A stretch of 38,144 bases of DNA from Candidatus Heimdallarchaeota archaeon (GTDB lineage: Archaea > Asgardarchaeota > Heimdallarchaeia > Heimdallarchaeales > Heimdallarchaeaceae), in NCBI GenBank assembly GCA_030603505.1, contig JAUVXQ010000001.1, positions 1 to 38,144 of the forward strand. The letters are read 5' to 3'. The notes under the pieces are model-generated. The model saw only the letters and a program-made list of their open reading frames with translations, searched no databases and was not told the origin of the DNA. A program made the position numbers and the translations under genes. Positions within the stretch are counted from its first letter, which is position 1; each line of letters begins with the position of its first letter. Below are positions 31,723-38,144 of this stretch, piece after piece.

Positions 31723-33294
31723 ATGGATTCATTTGATGAACCAACACAAGACCTAACAGAGAAAATACGTTTGTTATTCTTTACCTCTCATTCTTGTACT
31801 TGGTGTCCAGAGGTCGAACGTGTTATCGAGCAAGTTGCGGGAACATCCATGCAAGATATGCTTCATGTAAGTAAAATTTACGTTGATGAAGATCTTGAAA
31901 TAGCCAATAAGTACAATATTTTGTCTGTTCCTGTTGTAATGATGAATGAGGAAATAATAGCCCAAGGTATGATAACGGAAGATGTAATTCGTGAAAAGCT
32001 TTGGTCGCAAATATTACCCAACATTATTAATCGAGAGCGTGATACATTGCGTAAAGAAAGCATGGTAATCCTTACTACGAACACAATTAGTAGTATAATT
32101 TCTCAGGAATTAGTACGTAAAAATATTGGGGATTATACTCACATTAGTGTTTATCAGCAAGTGATGATGTCCTTATTGGCTCTAGACCCACTGATACCCC
32201 AACTTCTTTATCAGAGCGGTCGAGAGTTGGGAATTTATGGAGCTTCACCCTATTATCTCACAGTTTTAAATCCCAAAGTTGGAGCTGTTACTCCTGAGGA
32301 ACGCTTTCAAGAAGCACTAGTTGCTTTAGCTAAACTGTATACTGATAACGATATTGTTCCTCTTTACCAAGCAACTCATTGTGATATTGCAAACATTGAT
32401 GGATATAATGCCACTCTACGTATCATAGATTTAGTTAATAGTGCAGGAGCTATTGATATTGGAGAAACTTTATGTCATTTTACAGCAGGTGAAATTGCTG
32501 GAACTATTGAAGCAATGATAGGTTCAGCAGCTTCTGTTGTTGAAACAAAATGTAAAGGATTAGGTGATACATACTGCGAATTTGACATTGAAGTGTTTCC
32601 AGGAAAAGAGCCTGGCAAGGCACCATATAAAATACATGAGTTGAAAGAAGACGAGAAGAAGATAAAATTTCTAGGAGATCTTACAAAAGAAGAAGCTCGA
32701 AGGCAATTATTCTATGAATTTATACATGAAACTACTCAACATGGTTACAATTCTCTACTAATGAAAAATGTTTTGCGACCTAGTGGGAAAGAATTTGTGC
32801 ATATTAGTTTACTTCAACAGCAAATAATGAGTCTGAAATTTAGAGATAAATTCTGTGGTGCTTTATTGTATTCTGCTGGTAGAGAACTGGGTGTCATTGG
32901 TCCAGCCAAGAATATCGTCTATGATTTGGTCGTAAATGAAAATTTGCCTGTTGCTTCATTGAAAAAAGCTACTGAAATTCTTTACAAATATCTTACTCAT
33001 CCTACTAATTATTTAACGAGAGGGTACTCATTTGTGGAAATGGTAGATGGTGAAGATGAGGACGAGATGTTTATAAGAATTCACGAATGCGCTTATGCGT
33101 CTGGTGCCAATCTCACAGAAACAAATCTAAATGAAACACTATGTGATTTTCAAGCTGGTTACATTGCAGGGCGATTAGCATTAATACTGAAAGATCCTCC
33201 AATTGTAACAGAAACAAAATGTCATGGAACTGGGCACAATTTCTGTGAATTTAAAATAGAAAAAGGCTATTCTTTTGAAGAAAATGAAGAATAA
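31723..33294 (+). CDS. Thioredoxin-like domain fused to two V4R domains
   Basis: This 523-residue protein has three parts. Residues 14-98 form a thioredoxin/glutaredoxin-like domain with CTWC at 25-28, 'KIYVDEDLEIANKYNI' and the cis-proline segment 'LSVPVVMMNEE'. Residues about 105-300 and 345-515 are two V4R (4-vinyl-reductase-type) domains, each ending in the typical cysteine cluster: 'ETKCKGLGDTYCEF' and 'ETKCHGTGHNFCEF'. V4R domains bind small hydrophobic ligands and are structurally related to the Bet3/TRAPP fold. The thiol centre suggests a redox-dependent sensor or an enzyme accessory role. The ATG at 31723 follows AGGGAT. Function is unknown; the domain calls are fairly secure. Confidence 0.8.
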   Translation: MDSFDEPTQDLTEKIRLLFFTSHSCTWCPEVERVIEQVAGTSMQDMLHVSKIYVDEDLEIANKYNILSVPVVMMNEEIIAQGMITEDVIREKLWSQILPNIINRERDTLRKESMVILTTNTISSIISQELVRKNIGDYTHISVYQQVMMSLLALDPLIPQLLYQSGRELGIYGASPYYLTVLNPKVGAVTPEERFQEALVALAKLYTDNDIVPLYQATHCDIANIDGYNATLRIIDLVNSAGAIDIGETLCHFTAGEIAGTIEAMIGSAASVVETKCKGLGDTYCEFDIEVFPGKEPGKAPYKIHELKEDEKKIKFLGDLTKEEARRQLFYEFIHETTQHGYNSLLMKNVLRPSGKEFVHISLLQQQIMSLKFRDKFCGALLYSAGRELGVIGPAKNIVYDLVVNENLPVASLKKATEILYKYLTHPTNYLTRGYSFVEMVDGEDEDEMFIRIHECAYASGANLTETNLNETLCDFQAGYIAGRLALILKDPPIVTETKCHGTGHNFCEFKIEKGYSFEENEE

Positions 33295-33452
33295 GAAATA
33301 ATTGGAGTTATTTAGTAACTTTAATGATTTTTTTCATTCTTACGCAAAAATTGTAATAGCTTATGTTAAAAGAAAAACACATCATCAAAAAAGTTATAAA
33401 AAAACGTTTTTGTATGTTCCAAGAAGCGAGTTAACACCATAGGCCGATAAGT

Positions 33453-33932
33453 ATGAGTACAAAAATAAGAATATGGAGTAAAGAAGCAGCAGTACCTAGC
33501 GTTATTGCGCTTTTTTCGATTTCAATTTTCGCTCAAATACCACATATATACTTTTTAAGTGAGGTTGTAAAATTAAATAAAGAAGGTTTTCTACCTCTAT
33601 TAATTGCTTTTCCGATATTTGCTGCTTTAGTTCTTAGTGCAGTAGCTTTGCTTATTTCAGAACATCTTCTGGGTAAAGTTCGTAGTGAAAAAGATAGAAA
33701 AGTCTTTCGTTACCTATTAAGAGGGTCTTTAATTAGTATTGCCCTCTATTATGTGATCCAATTCCTTATTGTGTTCTTTCTCTTTCAAGTTATAGAACCG
33801 ATACGCGAAGCTATGCCTGATCTAGTTGTCGATACTGTTACATTAAAAGAAATAGTTGGGATGTTACTCCTTTTGATAGCTGCATTCTTCATTAATCCAC
33901 CTATTGATTTTCAAAAAGGCAAGAAGAAGTAA
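33453..33932 (+). CDS. Membrane protein, about four transmembrane helices
   Basis: This 159-residue protein is of unknown function. Hydrophobic segments are 'VPSVIALFSISIFAQIPHIY', 'LLIAFPIFAALVLSAVALLI', 'SLISIALYYVIQFLIVFFLF' and 'IVGMLLLLIAAFFINPP', separated by charged loops ('GKVRSEKDRKVFRYLLRG'). The C-terminus is basic. There is no metal-binding or catalytic motif. The ATG at 33453 has no GGTGA site. It converges on gcvPB with a 73-base gap that contains a T-tract for the minus strand. Confidence 0.6.
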   Translation: MSTKIRIWSKEAAVPSVIALFSISIFAQIPHIYFLSEVVKLNKEGFLPLLIAFPIFAALVLSAVALLISEHLLGKVRSEKDRKVFRYLLRGSLISIALYYVIQFLIVFFLFQVIEPIREAMPDLVVDTVTLKEIVGMLLLLIAAFFINPPIDFQKGKKK

Positions 33933-33969
33933 TAGAACTCGTAGCAGAAACAATACACCCTCTTTTTAT

Positions 33970-34005
33970 CGAAAAAATTAATAAAAAATAAAAGAAAAAA
34001 AGAGT
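33970..34005 (-). terminator. T-rich terminator after gcvPB
   Basis: Directly after the gcvPB stop the minus strand contains repeated T runs (TTTTTTTCTTTTATTTTTTATT). This fits archaeal termination and marks the end of the gcvH-gcvPA-gcvPB transcript. Confidence 0.45.
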
Positions 34006-35544
34006 TTAGTGATGGTCTTCTGGCCATTTTGGTGGCCATTCTCCTTTAGTTTTAAGATTTTTAATCATCTTATAACTTAGGATTAAATTCTTGACAGCCC
34101 AAGAATCGTCTAATCTACCAACAGATGTCCAATAAGGAGCATCATGTGCATAGTCAGGGTTGTCTCGTGCTTTATCGATTTCTTCTTTAAGGACTTGAAC
34201 AAAATCATCTATACTTTCTTTATTTTCATTTTCAGTCGGTTCAATCATTAAAGCCTCATGTACAATAAGTGGAAATAGCACGGTTGGAGCATGTTTTCCT
34301 CTGCTAATCAACATTTTAGCTATATCCATAGCCCCAACACCAATTTGGTGTTTTAGTGGTGATGCGTCAATAACACATTCGTGTTTTCTTGGAAGATTTC
34401 TGTTGAATCTAAGTCTTAAACCATCTATAGCTTCAACTTTTCTCATAGCATAATTAGCAACCAAAACCGCTTGTTCAGAAGTATGGATTAAACCTTTAGA
34501 ACCAAGAGCACAAATATATGCATAACCTCGAAAAGCGATACCAATATTGCCATAGTAACCATGAACTTTGCCAATAGTTTTTGGTAAATCATAGTTTAAA
34601 CAATAGACGTCTTTTTCTTCATCATATTCAACTGTTGGTACAGGTAAGAAATCCTTTAACCTCTCAGAACAACAAACTGGACCAGATCCGGGACCTCCAC
34701 CACCATGTGGGGTTGCGAATGTTTTATGTAAGTTATAATGCAAAACATCAAATCCCATTTCACCCGGTCTAATTTTTCCAACGATTGCGTTGAAGTTAGC
34801 ACCGTCATAGTAGAGCAAACCACCAGATTCGTGAACTATTTCAGCAATATCACAAATTTCAGATTCAAAAATCCCAAGCGTATTTGGATTTGTAATCATA
34901 AATCCTGCTGTCTTTTCAGAGACTGCAGCACGAAGAGCATCAAGGTCGACTTGACCATTTTCATTTGATTTAATCTCAATAATCTTGTAGCCGTTCATTA
35001 CAGTACTTGCTGGATTCGTTCCGTGACTTGAATCTGGTGTTACAATTTCGTCTCTGTCAAAATCTCCTCGGTCTTCATGATAAGCTCTAATCAAGAATAA
35101 TCCTGTGTACTCACCAGCTGCTCCTGCAGGAGGTTGAAGTGAACAATAGGGTAATCCTGCTAAATCAGTAAGAGATTGTTGTAACTTATACATCATTTCT
35201 AGTGTCCCCTGTATTGTCTCTACAGGCTGATATGGATGAGTATAGGCTAATCCTTCAGATCTAGCTAGTGCTTCGTTGATTTTCGGATTATATTTCATTG
35301 TGCAAGAACCAAGTGGATAAATCCCCGAGTCAACACAGTAATTCATTTGGGAAAGACGAAGATAATGTCTCATAACTTCACCTTCATGTAATTCAGGGAG
35401 TTCAGGAGGCACTTTTCTTTTCATGCTCTCTGGAATGCTGATATCCATGGGTGAAACATCTGTTTTTGGAGGTAAATAGGCTCTTCTTCCTTTTTTACTT
35501 AAATCATAAATTAGTGGTTCTTCATATCTAGCTTGTCTGTACAT
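34006..35544 (-). CDS. gcvPB: Glycine dehydrogenase (decarboxylating) subunit 2
   Basis: This is the C-terminal half of the split P-protein of the glycine cleavage system; it holds the PLP site. With subunit 1 it decarboxylates glycine and passes the aminomethyl group to lipoyl-GcvH. Motifs are 'IYPLGSCTMKYNPKINE', 'SLQPPAGAAGEYTGL', 'DSSHGTNPAS' and 'HYNLHKTFATPHGGGGPG' with the PLP Lys. Starts: the frame opens at 35559. GGAGG at 35553-35557 lies eight bases before the ATG at 35544, while the ATG at 35550 overlaps the gcvPA stop as ATGA. Either way the two subunits are translationally coupled. Confidence 0.96.
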   Translation of the reverse strand: MYRQARYEEPLIYDLSKKGRRAYLPPKTDVSPMDISIPESMKRKVPPELPELHEGEVMRHYLRLSQMNYCVDSGIYPLGSCTMKYNPKINEALARSEGLAYTHPYQPVETIQGTLEMMYKLQQSLTDLAGLPYCSLQPPAGAAGEYTGLFLIRAYHEDRGDFDRDEIVTPDSSHGTNPASTVMNGYKIIEIKSNENGQVDLDALRAAVSEKTAGFMITNPNTLGIFESEICDIAEIVHESGGLLYYDGANFNAIVGKIRPGEMGFDVLHYNLHKTFATPHGGGGPGSGPVCCSERLKDFLPVPTVEYDEEKDVYCLNYDLPKTIGKVHGYYGNIGIAFRGYAYICALGSKGLIHTSEQAVLVANYAMRKVEAIDGLRLRFNRNLPRKHECVIDASPLKHQIGVGAMDIAKMLISRGKHAPTVLFPLIVHEALMIEPTENENKESIDDFVQVLKEEIDKARDNPDYAHDAPYWTSVGRLDDSWAVKNLILSYKMIKNLKTKGEWPPKWPEDHH

Positions 35545-35546
35545 TT

Positions 35547-36929
35547 TCATTGCCTCCATTCTTCAACTGCTTTAACATAGGCATCAAGGTCTTCTTTACG
35601 CAACAAGTACGAAGTTGTAGCGATATAGTCGTAATTTTCACCGTCAAGCGAATATGGAATACCAGCAAAGATTTTTCTTCCAAGCATAAAGGTAGTAAAC
35701 TCTTTCTTCTTATCTTTTGGAATCTTTAAATCGACTGTAAAGGTATTAAAGAACTCGCCAGTGAAAACAGGTTTAACACCAATCTTCTCGAATTCTGTTT
35801 TGAGATAGTGGGCGTTATAGTACATTGACTCTCCAGTTTCTGTGATTCCTTGGGGACCTAGAAGGGCAAGATGAAATGCTACACTCATAGCAGTTAAAGC
35901 TTCATTGGTGCAGATGTTACTTGTTGCTCTGTGTCTCTTAATGTGTTGTTCTCGTGTTTGTAAAGTGTTCGTAAAACCCCATTTTCCTTTTTCAGGAGTT
36001 AGGGTAATACCTACTAATCTTCCAGGCATTTGCCTGGTCCATTTTCTGTCGAATTTCATCGAAAAGACACCAGTCAGTGGACCACCAAAATTCATCGGTC
36101 CGCCACCAACACTTTGGGCATCACCAATTGCTATATCGACACCGTAATCACCAGGACCTTCCATAAGACCAAGAGAACTAAGTTCAACACCTGCAACAAC
36201 CATGATGTTTCTTTCTTTTGCTGCTTCGATTATTGGGTGGATGTTATCTTCAATAACACCAAAGAAATTAGGATTTTCAAAGTAGATTCCAGCAACATCT
36301 TCAGTCATAAGTGCAATAGCTTTGGCAACGTCCATTTTACCAGTAGTTAGATCATAAGGGACTTCAACCAAGGTTACTTTGGAACCTGCAACATAATTTT
36401 TGAGAACTTCCAAACGATTGGGGGCAATAGCGCCAGTATAAAGGAAGGTAAACTTTTTCTTAGCCAAACGAATGGTCATATTAGCAGCTTCACCAAGAGC
36501 AGTAGCCCAATCATACATAGAACAGTTGGTAGTATCCATGCTCAATAATTCGCATAACATACTTTGAAATTCAAAAAGAGTATGAAGCGTACCTTGACTT
36601 GTCTCCGGTTGATAAGGGGTGTAGGCGCTGTAGAACTCTGTTCTTCTCAATAATTCGTCTTGCGCTGCTGGTATGTAAATGTCTAAAACCCCTCCACCTA
36701 AGAATGATTTTATTTCTCTTGTTGTTTTATTCTTACTTAGTAAATCCTCTATGTGTTCTTTAACTTCCAATTCACTTGGATAATGTGGGATTTTCAATTT
36801 TCCTTTAAATCTTATATCTTCAGGGATATCCGAAAAAAGTTCCTCTATGCTTCCAATACCGAGTTCTTTTAACATCTCCTCGATATCAATAGCACAATTA
36901 GCTAGATAAGGGTGAGAATAATCGCTCAA
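35547..36929 (-). CDS. gcvPA: Glycine dehydrogenase (decarboxylating) subunit 1
   Basis: This is the N-terminal half of the split glycine cleavage P-protein, 460 residues. 'FLGGGVLDIYIPAAQDELLR' and 'FYSAYTPYQPETSQGTLHTL' are signature segments, as is 'MYDWATALGEAANMTIRL'. It forms the heteromeric P-protein with the downstream gene product. The start is TTG at 36929, supported by GAGGGA five bases upstream. It follows gcvH after 12 bases and overlaps the ribosome-binding site of gcvPB, so H, P1 and P2 form one operon. The T-protein and lipoamide dehydrogenase genes are not in the window. Confidence 0.96.
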   Translation of the reverse strand: MSDYSHPYLANCAIDIEEMLKELGIGSIEELFSDIPEDIRFKGKLKIPHYPSELEVKEHIEDLLSKNKTTREIKSFLGGGVLDIYIPAAQDELLRRTEFYSAYTPYQPETSQGTLHTLFEFQSMLCELLSMDTTNCSMYDWATALGEAANMTIRLAKKKFTFLYTGAIAPNRLEVLKNYVAGSKVTLVEVPYDLTTGKMDVAKAIALMTEDVAGIYFENPNFFGVIEDNIHPIIEAAKERNIMVVAGVELSSLGLMEGPGDYGVDIAIGDAQSVGGGPMNFGGPLTGVFSMKFDRKWTRQMPGRLVGITLTPEKGKWGFTNTLQTREQHIKRHRATSNICTNEALTAMSVAFHLALLGPQGITETGESMYYNAHYLKTEFEKIGVKPVFTGEFFNTFTVDLKIPKDKKKEFTTFMLGRKIFAGIPYSLDGENYDYIATTSYLLRKEDLDAYVKAVEEWRQ

Positions 36930-36941
36930 ACGAATCCCTCT

Positions 36942-37361
36942 CTAGTGTACTTCTATCTCTTTTTTGACTATATCTGCGTATTCTTCCGGAGAAATTAAGC
37001 CTTCTTCAGATCCTGTTGGTACTAATTTTAGAAGCCATCCTTCTTCATAGGGGTCTTCATGTATAATATTAGCATCGTCTTCTAATGGCTCATTTACTTC
37101 GACAACTTCACAGTCAAATGGAGCATATGAGTCTTCTACTGTTTTCAAAGCTTCGATAGTAAGGGTTGGTTCACCTTTAGGGAACTTGTCTCCAACTTCT
37201 GGAAACTCTACAAATGCAAGTTCTCCCATTTCGACACTAGCGTATCCTGTAATGCCGTAAAGCCAAACATCGCCTTCTTTCTTAACCCACTCGTGGGTTG
37301 TTGTATAAAGCCTATCCGTTTTTATAATATATTTATCTACAATATTTATATCATCAGACAT
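36942..37361 (-). CDS. gcvH: Glycine cleavage system H protein
   Basis: This lipoyl-carrier protein shuttles the aminomethyl intermediate from P-protein to T-protein. The 139-residue chain has 'THEWVKKEGDVWLYGITGYA' at the start of the barrel. The lipoylated Lys is residue 73 in 'LTIEALKTVEDSYAPF', and 'EDPYEEGWLLKL' comes near the end. It is the usual length for the family. The ATG at 37361 has GAGGT seven bases upstream. It is the first gene of the H-P1-P2 operon. A lipoylation pathway must exist in the cell but is not visible here. Confidence 0.96.
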   Translation of the reverse strand: MSDDINIVDKYIIKTDRLYTTTHEWVKKEGDVWLYGITGYASVEMGELAFVEFPEVGDKFPKGEPTLTIEALKTVEDSYAPFDCEVVEVNEPLEDDANIIHEDPYEEGWLLKLVPTGSEEGLISPEEYADIVKKEIEVH

Positions 37362-37498
37362 TGTATAAACCTCATTTATTTTAACCTATTATATAGCGAT
37401 TGTATCTATTTTTATGGTGTTTAAAAGTTTTTGTTCAGAAACTTTCAAGTATTTCTATCAACAGCAATGGTTAAAGTCAAAAAAGTGATAAAACAACT

Positions 37499-37936
37499 TT
37501 ACAAATCTAATAAAACGTGACAATACCACTGGTTTTCCCGTTGTTCAACTACCATTGTATGCATCGTTACTGCTTTTACATCGGTATACAATTCATCAGT
37601 GTCCCAATTAATTAGTCGACCTTTTGCAACACATTGAAGATTGAAATCAATGTTTTTAGATATTTTAATTTCAAAATCTTTGAACAAAACAGCTTCAACA
37701 TCTTTCAAATAAACAAGTTCTGAAAGAAAATCGTAAAGCAGCAACGGAAGTTCAGGAGCTTTTAAAGAAAAATCAAAATTAATATTCGTTGTTTGAGCAT
37801 CTTTTTTAACCATAGCACTCATACAAGCCGAGCCAGCGCCTTTAAAGAGCTCTTCAAGAGTGTCGGCATAAACCTCGAAAGCAAAATCGCCTTTAGATTC
37901 TTCCTCAAGATGTTTATACTCGAACATTCTGAACAC
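37499..37936 (-). CDS. Archease family protein
   Basis: Archease activates the RNA ligase RtcB in tRNA splicing and RNA repair by promoting its guanylylation. This 145-residue protein shows 'GDFAFEVYADTLEELFKGAG' near the N-terminus (metal-site Asp and helix). In the middle is 'LPLLLYDFLSELVYLKDVEA', and the conserved C-terminal 'DVKAVTMHTMVVEQ' is followed by 'WYCHVLLDL'. The usual N-terminal 'HTADVG' is degenerate (the protein reads 'HLEEESKGDFAFEV'), but the Asp is kept. RtcB is not in the window. The ATG at 37936 has no GGTGA. Confidence 0.85.
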   Translation of the reverse strand: MFRMFEYKHLEEESKGDFAFEVYADTLEELFKGAGSACMSAMVKKDAQTTNINFDFSLKAPELPLLLYDFLSELVYLKDVEAVLFKDFEIKISKNIDFNLQCVAKGRLINWDTDELYTDVKAVTMHTMVVEQRENQWYCHVLLDL

Positions 37937-38004
37937 TTGAAAATTGAGTGAAACAAATAAAAATTAATCTGTTGTGGTTAAATAAATAAAAAATAAAAGT
38001 AAGG

Positions 38005-38039
38005 ATAAAAAAAGTCTTTATTATTTACTTACTTTTTGT
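38005..38039 (-). terminator. T-rich terminator after the partial zinc-ribbon gene
   Basis: After the stop at 38040 the minus strand reads into GACTTTTTTTATCC, a seven-base T run, followed by more T-rich sequence. It probably ends the zinc-ribbon transcript before the archease gene. Confidence 0.4.
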
Positions 38040-38144
38040 TTAATATCTTCTTGGAGGTCTTCTCTTCTGATAACAATCTCTGCAATAAACTGGACGTTCA
38101 CCGTCTGGTTTGAAAGGTACTTCTGTTTCCATTCCACATTCTGC
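38040..38144 (-). CDS. CxxC zinc-ribbon protein, C-terminal end
   Basis: Only the last 34 codons are in the window; the gene enters from the right edge. The sequence ends 'PDGERPVYCRDCYQKRRPPR' then RY. It has the second CxxC of the small zinc-ribbon family found widely in archaea (CxxC-x17-CxxC type). The Cys of the first pair is seen at residue 3 ('AECGMETEVPFKP'), and the other Cys lies beyond the edge. The basic tail could bind nucleic acid. The exact function of this family is unknown. Confidence 0.8.
   Translation of the reverse strand, partial: AECGMETEVPFKPDGERPVYCRDCYQKRRPPRRY

Noticed and set aside
1..38144. CRISPR arrays, insertion sequences or prophage genes
   Set aside because: No regularly spaced repeats, transposase or integrase motifs, or attachment-like direct repeats were seen; the gene content looks like stable chromosome.

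Overview
The window reads as a chromosome segment of an Asgard archaeon. AT-rich DNA carries archaeal housekeeping genes (archaeal-type prolyl-tRNA synthetase, ApgM phosphoglycerate mutase, group II chaperonin, A-type ATPase rotor subunit, archease) together with a dense block of eukaryote-like genes: ubiquitin, an E1 enzyme, ESCRT-I, ESCRT-II, two ESCRT-III proteins, Vps4 and a Rab-like GTPase. A full ubiquitin-ESCRT locus of this kind is best known from Heimdallarchaeia and relatives. That lineage placement is inferred from gene content, not from a tree.

Layout. Positions 1-6.4 kb: the start of proS, apgM, a DMT-family exporter, an aminotransferase, a B-box/coiled-coil/PH-like protein of TRIM-like architecture, a small unknown protein and the ATPase c subunit. 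Positions 6.6-14.2 kb: the ubiquitin-ESCRT locus. On the plus strand are ESCRT-III (Vps2/24-like), ESCRT-III (Snf7-like), Vps4 and Vps25. Convergent on the minus strand are, in transcription order, ubiquitin, E1, a single-chain ESCRT-I (UEV + steadiness box + Vps28), a small coiled-coil protein and Vps22. Positions 14.2-17.8 kb: a PDCD5-like protein, a PIG-L deacetylase, a ribbon-helix-helix-like coiled-coil protein, a Rab-like GTPase coupled to a small helical protein, and a winged-helix regulator. Positions 18.1-22.7 kb: a small membrane protein, a COG3199 NAD-kinase-like protein, an unknown 309-residue protein, a DegT aminotransferase and a phosphoesterase. Positions 22.7-27.5 kb: two divergent histidine ammonia-lyase family genes and hutI. 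Positions 27.5-33.9 kb: a UbiA prenyltransferase with an N-terminal split-barrel-like domain, two membrane zinc-ribbon proteins flanking the thermosome, a thioredoxin-V4R-V4R fusion and a membrane protein. Positions 34.0-38.1 kb: glycine cleavage P2, P1 and H, archease, and a partial zinc-ribbon protein.

How the genes work together. E1 would activate ubiquitin, which ends in Gly-Gly-Tyr and must first be trimmed. Modified cargo could be read by the catalytically dead UEV domain of ESCRT-I and passed to ESCRT-II (Vps22, Vps25) and then to ESCRT-III filaments, which Vps4 disassembles. Both ESCRT-III proteins end in motifs resembling the eukaryotic Vps4-binding MIM1. No catalytic E2, RING E3 or JAMM deubiquitinase is visible here, so those parts must lie elsewhere. 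Separately, histidine breakdown and glycine cleavage are both represented, but each only partly.

A recurring GGTGA ribosome-binding site 5-7 bases before the start occurs at many genes and settles several TTG/GTG starts. Other genes seem leaderless, with a TATA-like box about 25-31 bases before the start codon.
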